The notes under the pieces: model-generated
Seen by the model: the letters and a program-made list of their open reading frames with translations, nothing else
The model's database searches: none
What the model was told of the DNA's origin: nothing
Assembly: GCA_002390305.1 (NCBI GenBank)
Contig: DGPE01000083.1
Coordinates: 13,018 to 77,017 of the forward strand
DNA length: 64,000 nucleotides
Direction: 5' to 3'
Source of the DNA: Micrococcales bacterium UBA4448
GTDB taxonomy: Bacteria > Actinomycetota > Actinomycetes > Actinomycetales > Microbacteriaceae
Position numbers and translations under genes: made by a program
Shown here: positions 1 through 7,446 of the stretch, piece by piece
Numbering within the stretch: position 1 is the stretch's first letter
How the letters are laid out: each line of letters begins with the position of its first letter

Positions 1-593
1 CCACGCAGTTCACTCGCCTAGGGAAAGACTCGACACTAAAGCACGTCGTAGTTTCCCTCGGGGGAGACCTGGTTCGGGTAACTCCATCTGCAGCACTTGA
101 TTCACCAGGTGCCGAAATACAGATGTTTGGCGTCTACCTGGCTGACTCGAGTAACTATTTTGAGCATCGACCATACGTGGACCACATTGCCGAAAACTGC
201 ATATCCAATGTCGCCTATAAAGGCGCACTTCAGGGGGCTGGCGCGCACACAGTCTGGGTTGGTGACGTACTAATCAGGGAGACCGCAGTTGGCACCAACA
301 GCTATGAGTTGAATCGCAACCTGCTGCTAACCGACGGTTCTAGAGCTGACTCCGTTCCAAACTTGGAAATTGAGACTGGGAAAATTGAGGGCGCCGGACA
401 CGCAAGCGCATCCGGTCGTTTTGACGATGAACAGCTTTTTTATCTGATGGCTCGAGGCATTGGCGAATCAGAGGCCAAGAGATTGGTAGTTCGAGGCTTC
501 CTGCACGAGATTGTTCAAAAAGTTGGGATTTCGCAGGTCGAAGACCGACTGATCGCATCCATCGAAAAAGAACTCGAACAGGTTGGGGCATAG
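1..593 (+). CDS. sufD: Fe-S cluster assembly protein SufD (5' end outside window)
   Basis: This is the C-terminal part of SufD, a scaffold subunit of the cytosolic SufBC2D iron-sulfur assembly complex. The open frame enters from base 3 and runs without a stop to TAG at 591-593, so the true start lies upstream of the window. The visible protein has the beta-helix core typical of SufB/SufD (the stretch ending HRPYVDHIAENCIS, then GTNSYELNRNLLLTDG) and the family C-terminus with LMARGIGESEAKRLVVRGF. It leads an operon with a Rieske ferredoxin, sufC and a sufT-like gene. SufB would be expected just upstream but cannot be seen. Confidence 0.95.
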   Translation, partial: TQFTRLGKDSTLKHVVVSLGGDLVRVTPSAALDSPGAEIQMFGVYLADSSNYFEHRPYVDHIAENCISNVAYKGALQGAGAHTVWVGDVLIRETAVGTNSYELNRNLLLTDGSRADSVPNLEIETGKIEGAGHASASGRFDDEQLFYLMARGIGESEAKRLVVRGFLHEIVQKVGISQVEDRLIASIEKELEQVGA

Positions 594-595
594 GG

Positions 596-907
596 ATGGC
601 AATACGAATATGCGCCGTTGAGGATATAAAACCAGGAAACGCACTGCGTGTGACGATTGAAAACCATCCGATTGCACTTGTTAGAACTGCCGATGGCAGT
701 TTCAAGGCCTTAGATGACAAGTGTTCTCACGGGGAAATCTCACTCAGTGAGGGTTTTGTTGAGGATGACACCATTGAGTGCTGGGCACACGGTGCCAAAT
801 TCGACCTGAACTCCGGTAAGCCCCTGAGCCTGCCGGCATATGAAGCAGTCAACACCTACGAGGTGCTGGTTGAAAATGACGAAGTTTTTATTGAGTACGA
901 AGCGTAA
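596..907 (+). CDS. Rieske-type [2Fe-2S] ferredoxin of the Suf operon
   Basis: This 103-residue soluble Rieske ferredoxin, of the type annotated as a non-heme iron oxygenase ferredoxin subunit, carries the two cluster-binding boxes C-S-H at residues 43-45 and C-W-A-H-G at 62-66. There is no membrane segment, so it is not a bc1 Rieske protein. It starts two bases after the sufD stop and ends 9 bases before sufC, so translation is probably coupled. A Rieske ferredoxin between sufD and sufC is common in Actinobacteria. An electron donor role in cluster assembly is inference, and no partner oxygenase lies in the window. Confidence 0.9.
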   Translation: MAIRICAVEDIKPGNALRVTIENHPIALVRTADGSFKALDDKCSHGEISLSEGFVEDDTIECWAHGAKFDLNSGKPLSLPAYEAVNTYEVLVENDEVFIEYEA

Positions 908-916
908 AGGAAAATA

Positions 917-1675
917 ATGGCAACCCTAGAAATCAAAAACCTACACGTGTCTGTGGACACCGACCAGGGCAAAAAGCAAATCCTCCGCGGAGTGGACCTT
1001 GTAATCAAGTCTGGTGAGACTCATGCTGTGATGGGGCCAAACGGATCTGGTAAGTCGACCCTGGCCTACTCTGTAGCCGGTCACCCGAAGTACGAGGTCA
1101 CGGACGGTGAAATCCTGCTTGATGGTGAAAACGTGCTTGAGATGAGCGTTGATGAGCGAGCCCGTGCCGGTTTGTTCTTGGCGATGCAGTATCCAGTCGA
1201 GATTCCGGGAGTATCGGTTTCAAACTTCCTGAGAACAGCGAAGACCGCTCTTGATGGGGAAGCTCCGAAACTGCGCGAGTGGGTCGGTGACCTTAAAAAG
1301 GCGATGACCAACTTGAGAATGGATCCGGATTTCACCGAGAGAAATGTCAACGAAGGCTTTTCAGGCGGAGAGAAAAAGCGTCACGAAATTCTTCAGCTTG
1401 AACTTCTGAAGCCAAAGATTGCGATTCTAGATGAAACTGATTCCGGTCTAGACGTGGACGCCTTGAAAGTAGTTTCCGAGGGCGTCAACCGTGCCAAAGA
1501 TACTAGCGACCTGGGCGTGCTTCTAATTACTCACTACACCAGAATCCTGCGCTACATAAAGCCAGATTTCGTGCATGTGTTCGTTGCTGGAAAAATAGCG
1601 GAGCAGGGCGGTCCAGAACTAGCAGATCGGCTAGAAGCCGAGGGCTACGACCGGTATCTGAAAACAGACGCATGA
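917..1675 (+). CDS. sufC: Fe-S assembly ATPase SufC
   Basis: SufC is the ABC-type ATPase that drives conformational change in the SufBC2D scaffold. The 252-residue protein has Walker A GPNGSGKST at residues 40-48, the signature FSGGEKKR near 148-155 and Walker B with the SufC-typical ILDETDSGLD near 170-179. An AAAGGAAAATA ribosome site precedes the ATG. The gene overlaps the next one by 4 bp (ATGA), which indicates translational coupling. Confidence 0.97.
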   Translation: MATLEIKNLHVSVDTDQGKKQILRGVDLVIKSGETHAVMGPNGSGKSTLAYSVAGHPKYEVTDGEILLDGENVLEMSVDERARAGLFLAMQYPVEIPGVSVSNFLRTAKTALDGEAPKLREWVGDLKKAMTNLRMDPDFTERNVNEGFSGGEKKRHEILQLELLKPKIAILDETDSGLDVDALKVVSEGVNRAKDTSDLGVLLITHYTRILRYIKPDFVHVFVAGKIAEQGGPELADRLEAEGYDRYLKTDA

Positions 1676-2004
1676 CCGAGGTCAAGGAACTAGAGCCGGC
1701 CGAATATGACCGCGTGATCGAAGCAATGAAAGACATCATTGATCCAGAGATCGGCGTTAATATTGTGGACCTCGGTCTGGTCTACGGGCTCCAGGAGTCC
1801 GAAGACGGCGCCCTTCTTGTCAACATGACCCTAACCTCGGCTGGCTGCCCTCTGACAGACGTAATCGAGGAGCAAACCGCTCAGGCTCTAGATGGGGTTG
1901 TCGATGCGTTTCGAATCAACTGGATTTGGATGCCACCTTGGGGACCTGAGCTAATAACCGACGACGGCAGAGAAATGATGCGAGCAATCGGATTTTCAAT
2001 CTAA
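1672..2004 (+). CDS. sufT: SufT/MIP18-family (DUF59) metal-sulfur cluster protein
   Basis: This 110-residue protein belongs to the MIP18/DUF59 family that assists iron-sulfur maturation. Diagnostic parts are the DPEIGVNIVDLGLVY segment at about residues 24-38 and the TSAGCPL motif with its conserved cysteine near residue 60. It is the last gene of the Suf operon, overlapping sufC by 4 bp and followed at once by a terminator. In many Actinobacteria sufS and sufU lie between sufC and sufT. Here they are absent from that position. Confidence 0.9.
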   Translation: MTEVKELEPAEYDRVIEAMKDIIDPEIGVNIVDLGLVYGLQESEDGALLVNMTLTSAGCPLTDVIEEQTAQALDGVVDAFRINWIWMPPWGPELITDDGREMMRAIGFSI

Positions 2005-2038
2005 AAAAAATAGACCCGAACCTCGGGTCTATTTTTTT
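2003..2038. terminator. Bidirectional intrinsic terminator between sufT and bioY
   Basis: A perfect inverted repeat (left arm 2008-2019, right arm 2023-2034, 3-nt loop) has a GC-rich core GACCCGA/TCGGGTC. It is flanked by an A-run on the left and a T-run on the right, so it can act as a Rho-independent terminator on both strands. It sits between the convergent suf and bioY units. Confidence 0.9.
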
Positions 2039-2048
2039 GGGTGAATCT

Positions 2049-2606
2049 CTACTTCACATACTTCCAAGCAAGAGGCAGTAGGGCAGCTGCAGCTGCAGCC
2101 TTCACTGCATCTCCAATCAGGAATGGGACCACTCCTGCGGCAATAGCCTGAGAGAAAGACAAGTTGAGGGCGAGCATTAGGCCTACAACACCAAATGCAT
2201 AAATCACGGCTGATCCAGCCGCAAAGCTGAGAGCAACCTTCACAGGCGTCTTGGAAAACCCCTTAGAGGCCAGAAACCCGACAAGCGCCGCTGCAAACAC
2301 AAAGCCGACCAAGAAGCCAGCAGTTGGTAGCACGCCGGTCAGTGTCTTCGCCGAAGCAAACACTGGGATCCCAGCTGCACCCATTGCAAGGTAGAGGGAA
2401 AGCGATGCTGACGCACGGCCGGCACCCAAGGTTGCTCCAAGAAGTAGCACTATAAAAGTCTGCAGGGTAAGTGGGACAGGCCACATTGGAACTTGAATTT
2501 GAGCTGCGATGGAAGTCAAGAGTGCTCCTGCGAAAACCAGAGAGATGTTGTTAACCAGAGTACGACTTATAAATCGGTCGACCAGAGGCGCGGTGGTAAT
2601 GCTCAT
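2049..2606 (-). CDS. bioY: Biotin transporter substrate-binding subunit BioY
   Basis: BioY is the integral membrane S component of the ECF biotin transporter. The 185-residue protein has about six hydrophobic segments and the family N-terminal pattern with QIQVPMWPVPLTLQTF at about residues 36-51 and LLGATLGAGRASASL near 54-68. The start is ATG preceded by AAGAAGGAA. BioM and BioN are not adjacent, so it either works alone or shares an energising module encoded elsewhere. No biotin synthesis gene is in the window, which fits a salvage role but does not prove auxotrophy. Confidence 0.92.
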   Translation of the reverse strand: MSITTAPLVDRFISRTLVNNISLVFAGALLTSIAAQIQVPMWPVPLTLQTFIVLLLGATLGAGRASASLSLYLAMGAAGIPVFASAKTLTGVLPTAGFLVGFVFAAALVGFLASKGFSKTPVKVALSFAAGSAVIYAFGVVGLMLALNLSFSQAIAAGVVPFLIGDAVKAAAAAALLPLAWKYVK

Positions 2607-2639
2607 AATTGGATTCCTTCTTGGCGTATTTTATTTTTT

Positions 2640-2645
2640 AGTCTA
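2640..2645 (-). promoter_or_regulatory. Candidate -10 box (TAGACT) for bioY
   Basis: TAGACT on the minus strand matches the -10 sequence seen before several other genes here. It overlaps the TAG stop codon of the upstream SURF1 gene. Initiation about 7 nt downstream would give a leader of some 25-30 nt containing the bioY ribosome site. No clear -35 box is visible. Confidence 0.45.
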
Positions 2646-3455
2646 TTGGTTTGCGTCTTCAAACACTGCGTCCTGACGAGCTTGCGTGTTTTTTTGCTTC
2701 TTGGGCGTCAATTCGCCCGAAAGTTCCTTTTGAATCCTGCGTTCATTTCTAAAAGCCCAACCGAAAGCGATAAAGGCCATCAGGCCGAAGATGATCCATT
2801 GAAAGGCGTAGGAAAGGTGATTTCCCTCGTTCAGAGAAGGTTTAGGCATGAGCATTGGACTTATTTCGTAAGTTGGGCTTTCAGCTGCAAGTCGTCCGTA
2901 GAACTCGGTTATTAGCGTGCCGCGGCCTGCAAGCTCTTGCTCTAGATCTGCGGGGTGGATGGAGGCCAATTGACCTTGAACTTTGTCTCTTTGCAAGTCT
3001 GGCTCTGCCGCCCGCAACCTGACTGTTAGATCGTGGTACCCGTCAGCTGGCATTGGGTTTAGCTGCGGTTCAGTGATGCGCTGACCGGTTGGCAACCAAC
3101 CGCGCTCGACAAGCAGAATTTCACCGCTGTCTATCAAAAATGGCACAACTTGAACAAAACCGGATTGCCCGCTTAGTGGTCGATTTCTGACAAGGACTGC
3201 CTCCTGGACAAGGTATCTGCCAGTAATGCTCACTGGTTTCCACTCATTTTCAGGCTCTCCACTTGAGGTGAAGGTCCACCTCACGTCCTCAAGTCCAACC
3301 GCTGCCGCGTCGTAATTCTCAATTACCATGTTTATTTTCTCGACCCGCTCTGCCCTTCGAGAGAATTGCCACCAGCTCAGTAGCGATGTAGCAATCGAGA
3401 AAAGCACTACTAGTGCCAGCCATGGGCCCCAGCGTCTAAGGGTGCTTTGAGTCAA
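2643..3455 (-). CDS. SURF1 family cytochrome oxidase biogenesis protein
   Basis: SURF1 proteins help insert heme a into aa3-type cytochrome c oxidase. The protein has one membrane segment near the N-terminus (WLALVVLFSIATSLLSWWQF), a large external domain with the family segments GRYLVQEAVLVRNRP and LLVERGWLPTG, and a second membrane segment near the C-terminus (YAFQWIIFGLMAFIAFGWAF). I chose a TTG start at 3455, giving 270 residues and an AGGA 8 nt upstream. The longer frame from 3545 would run far into the preceding small gene. The product fits the ctaC-ctaD-ctaE oxidase encoded further along the window. Confidence 0.85.
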   Translation of the reverse strand: MTQSTLRRWGPWLALVVLFSIATSLLSWWQFSRRAERVEKINMVIENYDAAAVGLEDVRWTFTSSGEPENEWKPVSITGRYLVQEAVLVRNRPLSGQSGFVQVVPFLIDSGEILLVERGWLPTGQRITEPQLNPMPADGYHDLTVRLRAAEPDLQRDKVQGQLASIHPADLEQELAGRGTLITEFYGRLAAESPTYEISPMLMPKPSLNEGNHLSYAFQWIIFGLMAFIAFGWAFRNERRIQKELSGELTPKKQKNTQARQDAVFEDANQ

Positions 3456-3636
3456 ACTCTTCGTCCTTGAGGTAGAAGTTCCTTGCAGATAGGTACTCCA
3501 CCAAATATACCCTGTGTTCTGGGCATGCGGCCCAGGTTTTCTCACGCTCAGGGCTATGGACCTTGGGATTTCTCCAGTAGATCAAGTGCGAGGCAAGCGA
3601 AGTGCACCCAGCCCTAGAGCATTTTGAATCAGTCAT
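3436..3636 (-). CDS. Small conserved actinobacterial cysteine protein
   Basis: This 66-residue soluble protein has a cysteine-rich start (CSRAGC) and a second Cys/His pair (ACPEH), spaced like a small zinc-binding fold. It resembles a short actinobacterial family often labelled acetone carboxylase in databases, a name with no support here. I prefer ATG at 3636 over the TTG one codon earlier. The ATG overlaps the end of the DUF3099 gene upstream, and the 3' end overlaps SURF1 by about 20 bp. Function is unknown. Confidence 0.7.
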   Translation of the reverse strand: MTDSKCSRAGCTSLASHLIYWRNPKVHSPEREKTWAACPEHRVYLVEYLSARNFYLKDEEFDSKHP

Positions 3637-3913
3637 CAAACTTGAACTGGTCTGCCCTAATGCTTCCCTTTGGTGCTATTGCCCTGCTGGTTGACTGCTT
3701 TGGCGCACCCTGAGCATTTGCCAAAACAACCGCGAAGTACGGTAGGAATATCGCGAGTGCGAAGAAAATCCACATCAGAACACCTTGGGTAACCACTCCC
3801 AGGACGATACAGACCATTCTCACCGACATTGCAACGCTGTATTTGACCATGCGTGAGCGTCGCTCCTCGTCGGGGCTTTGTGCAAGTGAAGTGGCGCTCT
3901 GGCGCTTACTCAA
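3629..3913 (-). CDS. DUF3099 family membrane protein
   Basis: This 94-residue protein has two hydrophobic segments and the DUF3099 hallmark: Arg-rich DEERRSRMVKYSVAMSVRMVC at residues 15-35, then FALAIFLPYFAVVLANA. It is found mainly in Actinobacteria and has no known function. The longest frame starts at TTG with a weak ribosome site, and the conserved region begins by residue 15. It leads the minus-strand group DUF3099, small Cys protein, SURF1 and BioY. Confidence 0.8.
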   Translation of the reverse strand: MSKRQSATSLAQSPDEERRSRMVKYSVAMSVRMVCIVLGVVTQGVLMWIFFALAIFLPYFAVVLANAQGAPKQSTSRAIAPKGSIRADQFKFDD

Positions 3914-3945
3914 GTGTTGCCGCTTTCTCTGAAGGGTGACCTAAC

Positions 3946-3951
3946 TAGACT
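3946..3951 (+). promoter_or_regulatory. Candidate -10 box (TAGACT) for fabG
   Basis: TAGACT lies 59 nt upstream of the fabG start. Transcription would begin near 3958, leaving a leader of about 50 nt that includes the AAGGAG site. No convincing -35 hexamer is seen at the usual spacing. Confidence 0.45.
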
Positions 3952-4010
3952 GTCGTTATTCACAAACGAAATCTAGTCAATGGTATTCCCGCAAGGAGAT
4001 AAACAACATC

Positions 4011-4721
4011 ATGGAAATAGTTAGGACTGTCCTTGTCACCGGAGGTAATCGTGGCATTGGATTTGCAATCGCCGAGGAGTTCTTGGCCTCCGGCTACAGG
4101 GTCGCAGTAACCGCCAGAAGCGGCGAAGGGCCAACTGGGACACTCACAGTCAGGGCCGACGTTACAGATTCGAGTTCACTGGATCTTGCCATTGCCGAGG
4201 TTGAAGAGAAACTTGGGCCAATTGAAGTGCTGGTTGCAAACGCCGGTATCACCAAGGACACGCTACTGCTACGAATGACCGATCAAGAATTTGAAGACGT
4301 GGTGAACACAAATCTCAACGGGGTATTCCGCGTGATAAAACGCGTCACCAGGGGAATGCTAAAACAAAAATTCGGCAGGATTATCCTGATCGGAAGTGTC
4401 GTGGGGTTACTGGGCAGTGCCGGTCAGGTGAACTATTCGGCGACCAAGAGTGCTCTGGTTGGAATGGCCAGATCTATAACTCGTGAGATTGGCGGCAAGA
4501 ACATTACAGCGAATGTGGTTGCTCCAGGCTTCATCGACACCGACATGACTGCTGAGCTAACAACCGAGCTAGCGGATTCTTATCGCGCCAGGATTCCTGC
4601 AGGCCGATTCGCCAGCCCCCAAGAGGTGGCGAAAGTTGTGAGGTTTATGGCTTCTGAAGAAGCCGGCTACATCTCGGGAGCTGTGATTCCAGTCGATGGT
4701 GGGCTTGGAATGGGTCACTAA
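4011..4721 (+). CDS. fabG: 3-oxoacyl-ACP reductase FabG
   Basis: FabG is the NADPH-dependent short-chain dehydrogenase that reduces 3-oxoacyl-ACP during fatty acid elongation. The 236-residue protein shows the nucleotide site TGGNRGIG at residues 10-17, N-A-G at 77-79, and the catalytic Ser129, Tyr142 and Lys146 (YSATK). The C-terminal PVDGGLGMGH is typical. The start is fixed by AAGGAG 13 nt upstream. The following gene is fabI, so the pair parallels the mabA-inhA operon of mycobacteria. Confidence 0.95.
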   Translation: MEIVRTVLVTGGNRGIGFAIAEEFLASGYRVAVTARSGEGPTGTLTVRADVTDSSSLDLAIAEVEEKLGPIEVLVANAGITKDTLLLRMTDQEFEDVVNTNLNGVFRVIKRVTRGMLKQKFGRIILIGSVVGLLGSAGQVNYSATKSALVGMARSITREIGGKNITANVVAPGFIDTDMTAELTTELADSYRARIPAGRFASPQEVAKVVRFMASEEAGYISGAVIPVDGGLGMGH

Positions 4722-4761
4722 GTAGTAGCGTTTAGCAGGAAATCTTAAATAAGGAGCAATC

Positions 4762-5529
4762 GTGGGAATTCTTGAAGGCAAGAAAATACTAATCACCGGA
4801 GTACTAACAGAAGCCTCGATTGCATACACTGCAGCACGCTTAGCTCAAGAGCAGGGTGCCGAAGTAATTCTCAGCTCATTTGGGCGCATGCTCCCGATTA
4901 CCACCAAGATTGCAGAGAGGTTGCCGAAGCCGGTCAAGGTGATTGAACTAGATGCAACCAATCAAGAAAACCTCGACAGCTTGGCCGAAACCCTAAAAAC
5001 AGAAATTGGGAACATCGACGGCATCGTGCATGCCATTGCATTTGCCCCTCAGGCTGCTCTAGGTGGCAACTTCCTTGAGACTGAGTGGTCTGATGTATCA
5101 ACCGCAGTTGAAGTCTCCGCCTACTCGCTGAAAGCAATCACTACGGCGTGTTTGCCGGTGCTTAATAACCCCAGTTCGGTTGTTGGCCTTACTTTTGATG
5201 CAACAGTGTCCTGGCCGGTCTACGACTGGATGGGAGTGGCTAAGGCAGCTTTTGAGTCAACTTCTCGCTACCTGGCAAAATACCTCGGACCCAAAGGAAT
5301 CAGGGTGAACTTGATCTCCGCAGGACCTCTGAGGACAACAGCAGCTAAGGGCATTCCAGGTTTTGCAACTATGGAAGAGCTTTGGACAGACCGAGCACCG
5401 CTTGGCTGGAACCTAACCGATACCGAAGCTGCAGCGCGAGGCCTTGTAGCTCTACTAAGCGATTGGTTTCCTGCTACCACCGGAGAGATGATTCATGTCG
5501 ACGGTGGGCTGCACTCAACAGGGGCCTAG
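4762..5529 (+). CDS. fabI: Enoyl-ACP reductase, InhA/FabI type
   Basis: This 255-residue NADH-dependent enoyl-ACP reductase completes each fatty acid elongation cycle. It resembles InhA: EGKKILITGVLTEASIAY at residues 5-22, HAIAFAP near 90-96, and the catalytic Tyr154-x6-Lys161 (YDWMGVAK) preceded by Phe145. The GTG start has AAGGAG upstream. It follows fabG by 40 bp and is probably co-transcribed. Its TAG stop lies inside the tetramer CTAG, which also holds the stop codon of convergent serB. Confidence 0.95.
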   Translation: MGILEGKKILITGVLTEASIAYTAARLAQEQGAEVILSSFGRMLPITTKIAERLPKPVKVIELDATNQENLDSLAETLKTEIGNIDGIVHAIAFAPQAALGGNFLETEWSDVSTAVEVSAYSLKAITTACLPVLNNPSSVVGLTFDATVSWPVYDWMGVAKAAFESTSRYLAKYLGPKGIRVNLISAGPLRTTAAKGIPGFATMEELWTDRAPLGWNLTDTEAAARGLVALLSDWFPATTGEMIHVDGGLHSTGA

Positions 5530-6161
5530 TTTTTAGGCAAAAAAGCTGCCACTAAACCCAAGTCCCTGGTTGAAAGCACAACGTCGGCCTGTTCGCGAAC
5601 CACAGGCTTAGCGCAAAAAGCAATTGACAATCCTGCGGCTTCCATCATTTTCAGATCGTTTGCACCGTCGCCAATCGCAATCGTGTTTTGAATTTCGACA
5701 TCGAGATCACGAGCAAGGCTCCGCAGGGTTTCCGCCTTAACGTTGGAATCCACCAACTCTCCGGTCACCTTTCCAGTTAGCTTGCCCTCGATGACCTCAA
5801 GAGTGTTCGCCTTGGCAAAATCAAGTCCGAGGTCTTGCTTGAGCGGTTCAAGCAACTGAATAAAGCCGCCAGAAACAGCAGCCACAAAGCCACCAGTTTG
5901 GTGAATCAGAGAGATTAATTCTTTGGCACCCTTTGTCGGAGTCAGACTTTTCGAGACCTTTGCTAGTACTGACTCTTCAAGTCCTGCTAGAAGGGCGACT
6001 CTCTGAACCAGAGAAGTGCTGAAGTCAATTTCGCCAGACATGGCGCGTGAAGTGATTTCTGCAACTTTTTCACGTGTTCCAGAAAAATCCGCGAGGAGCT
6101 CGATGGCCTCCTCTTCTATCAAGGTTGAATCAACATCGAAAACTACTAGGTACTTACTCAA
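5526..6161 (-). CDS. serB: Phosphoserine phosphatase SerB
   Basis: This HAD-superfamily enzyme makes the last step of serine synthesis. The 211-residue protein has the nucleophile motif DVDST with Asp9 and Asp11, the SGGF motif near residue 115 and the metal site IGDGANDLKMM near 163-173. It lacks the N-terminal ACT domain found in longer actinobacterial SerB2 proteins. The start is TTG, overlapping the glgC stop as TTGA, so the two are translationally coupled. It converges on fabI with a shared 4-bp stop overlap. Confidence 0.92.
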   Translation of the reverse strand: MSKYLVVFDVDSTLIEEEAIELLADFSGTREKVAEITSRAMSGEIDFSTSLVQRVALLAGLEESVLAKVSKSLTPTKGAKELISLIHQTGGFVAAVSGGFIQLLEPLKQDLGLDFAKANTLEVIEGKLTGKVTGELVDSNVKAETLRSLARDLDVEIQNTIAIGDGANDLKMMEAAGLSIAFCAKPVVREQADVVLSTRDLGLVAAFLPKN

Positions 6162-7399
6162 GGCTTAACCAGAAGCCCCTTGGAAACCACAGTTATGCCG
6201 CTTTCAGTAACAGTGAAGCCGCGCTCGATGTCGCGTTCTCGACTGACTCCTACACTTGCCCCATCGGCCACAACAACGTCCTTATCGAGGATTGCCCTGC
6301 GTATCGTGCAGTCTCTTCCAATCTGAACACTGTCAAGAATCACCGAGTCTGTTACCAAAGACCTTGAGAAAACCCTGACGTTGGGGGACAGGACGCTTCT
6401 TTCAATAACCGAGCCAGACACAACCACGCCTAGAGAAACGATGGAGTCATTTGTCCTGCCCTGATTGCCCTCGGAGTCATGGATAAATTTGGCAGGTGCC
6501 ATGTTTATCTGCTGGTTATAAACCGGCCACTCGTCGTTGTAGAGATTAAAGATTGGCATGGTTGAAATCAAGTCCATGTGAGCGTCATAGTAGGAATCAA
6601 TAGTTCCAACATCGCGCCAATAAGACTTGTCTCGGTCTGAGGCTCCCGGGATTTCGTTAAAAGTGAAGTCGTATGCACCGGCTGTGCCCTGTTCTACGAA
6701 ATATGGAATTATGTCGCCGCCCATGTCATGAGTCGAATTCTCATCAAGAGCGTCCCTTTCAATAGCTTCGATTAACGACTCGGCGTTGAAAATGTAGTTT
6801 CCCATTGATACCAGTGCTTGAGTATCATCTCCGGGAACCGGTTGGGGATCTGTCGGCTTCTCGCGGAATTGAGAGATCTTTGTAGGGGTTTCATGATCAA
6901 CTTCAATCACCCCAAACTGGGTTGCAAGTGCGATCGGCTGTCTAATCGCCGCGACTGTAGCTTCCATCCCAGAGTCAATATGAGACTTGAGCATTTGGTC
7001 GAAATCCATTCGGTAAACGTGATCCGCACCTACGACTACGACATAGTCAGGTTTTTCATCGCTAAGCGCGTTCATGCTCTGCAGGATTGCATCTGCACTA
7101 CCGGTGTACCAGCGCTTGCCCAGTCTTTGCTGTGCGGGAACTGAGGTCACGTAGCCGCCAAGTAGCGGCAACATGCGCCAAGTTTGCGAAATGTGCCGAT
7201 CCATGCTGTGAGATTTGTACTGGGTCAAAACAACGATGCGCCTAAGGCCAGAGTTCACCAGGTTCGAGAGAGCAAAATCAACAAGTCTGTAAGAGCCAGC
7301 GAATGGCACGGCGGGTTTGGCCCGTTCGGCAGTTAGCGGCATGAGCCGCTTGCCTTCGCCGCCGGCTAAAACCATTCCGAACACTCTTGTACGTCCCAT
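6158..7399 (-). CDS. glgC: Glucose-1-phosphate adenylyltransferase GlgC
   Basis: GlgC makes ADP-glucose for glycogen and maltose-1-phosphate synthesis. The 413-residue protein has the nucleotidyl transferase signature VLAGGEGKRLMPLT at its start, the sugar-phosphate region VVVGADHVYRMDF, a GIIEV-like VGVIEV/FREKP region and a C-terminal left-handed beta-helix. I choose ATG at 7399 rather than the TTG two codons earlier because a TAACAT box sits exactly 6 nt before it. It is divergent from glgA, as in Mycobacterium tuberculosis (Rv1213/Rv1212c). Confidence 0.95.
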   Translation of the reverse strand: MGRTRVFGMVLAGGEGKRLMPLTAERAKPAVPFAGSYRLVDFALSNLVNSGLRRIVVLTQYKSHSMDRHISQTWRMLPLLGGYVTSVPAQQRLGKRWYTGSADAILQSMNALSDEKPDYVVVVGADHVYRMDFDQMLKSHIDSGMEATVAAIRQPIALATQFGVIEVDHETPTKISQFREKPTDPQPVPGDDTQALVSMGNYIFNAESLIEAIERDALDENSTHDMGGDIIPYFVEQGTAGAYDFTFNEIPGASDRDKSYWRDVGTIDSYYDAHMDLISTMPIFNLYNDEWPVYNQQINMAPAKFIHDSEGNQGRTNDSIVSLGVVVSGSVIERSVLSPNVRVFSRSLVTDSVILDSVQIGRDCTIRRAILDKDVVVADGASVGVSRERDIERGFTVTESGITVVSKGLLVKP

Positions 7400-7405
7400 G
7401 TCCAA

Positions 7406-7411
7406 ATGTTA
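7406..7411 (-). promoter_or_regulatory. Leaderless-type -10 box (TAACAT) for glgC
   Basis: TAACAT is followed by exactly six bases and then the glgC ATG on the minus strand, so transcription should begin at or next to the start codon. No ribosome site precedes the ATG. The -35 region is not recognisable. Confidence 0.5.
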
Positions 7412-7434
7412 GCTGGTAACCCCGTTATGGAAAG

Positions 7435-7440
7435 TAGGAT
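7435..7440 (+). promoter_or_regulatory. Leaderless-type -10 box (TAGGAT) for glgA
   Basis: TAGGAT is followed by six bases and the glgA ATG. It lies 23 bp from the glgC -10 box on the other strand, so the two promoters overlap back to back within a 47-bp gap. Confidence 0.55.
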
Positions 7441-7446
7441 TCTTGC

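Noticed and set aside
3456..3545. N-terminal extension of SURF1 to 3545
   Set aside because: It overlaps the small conserved Cys protein almost fully and adds a segment unlike SURF1; TTG at 3455 has a better signal.
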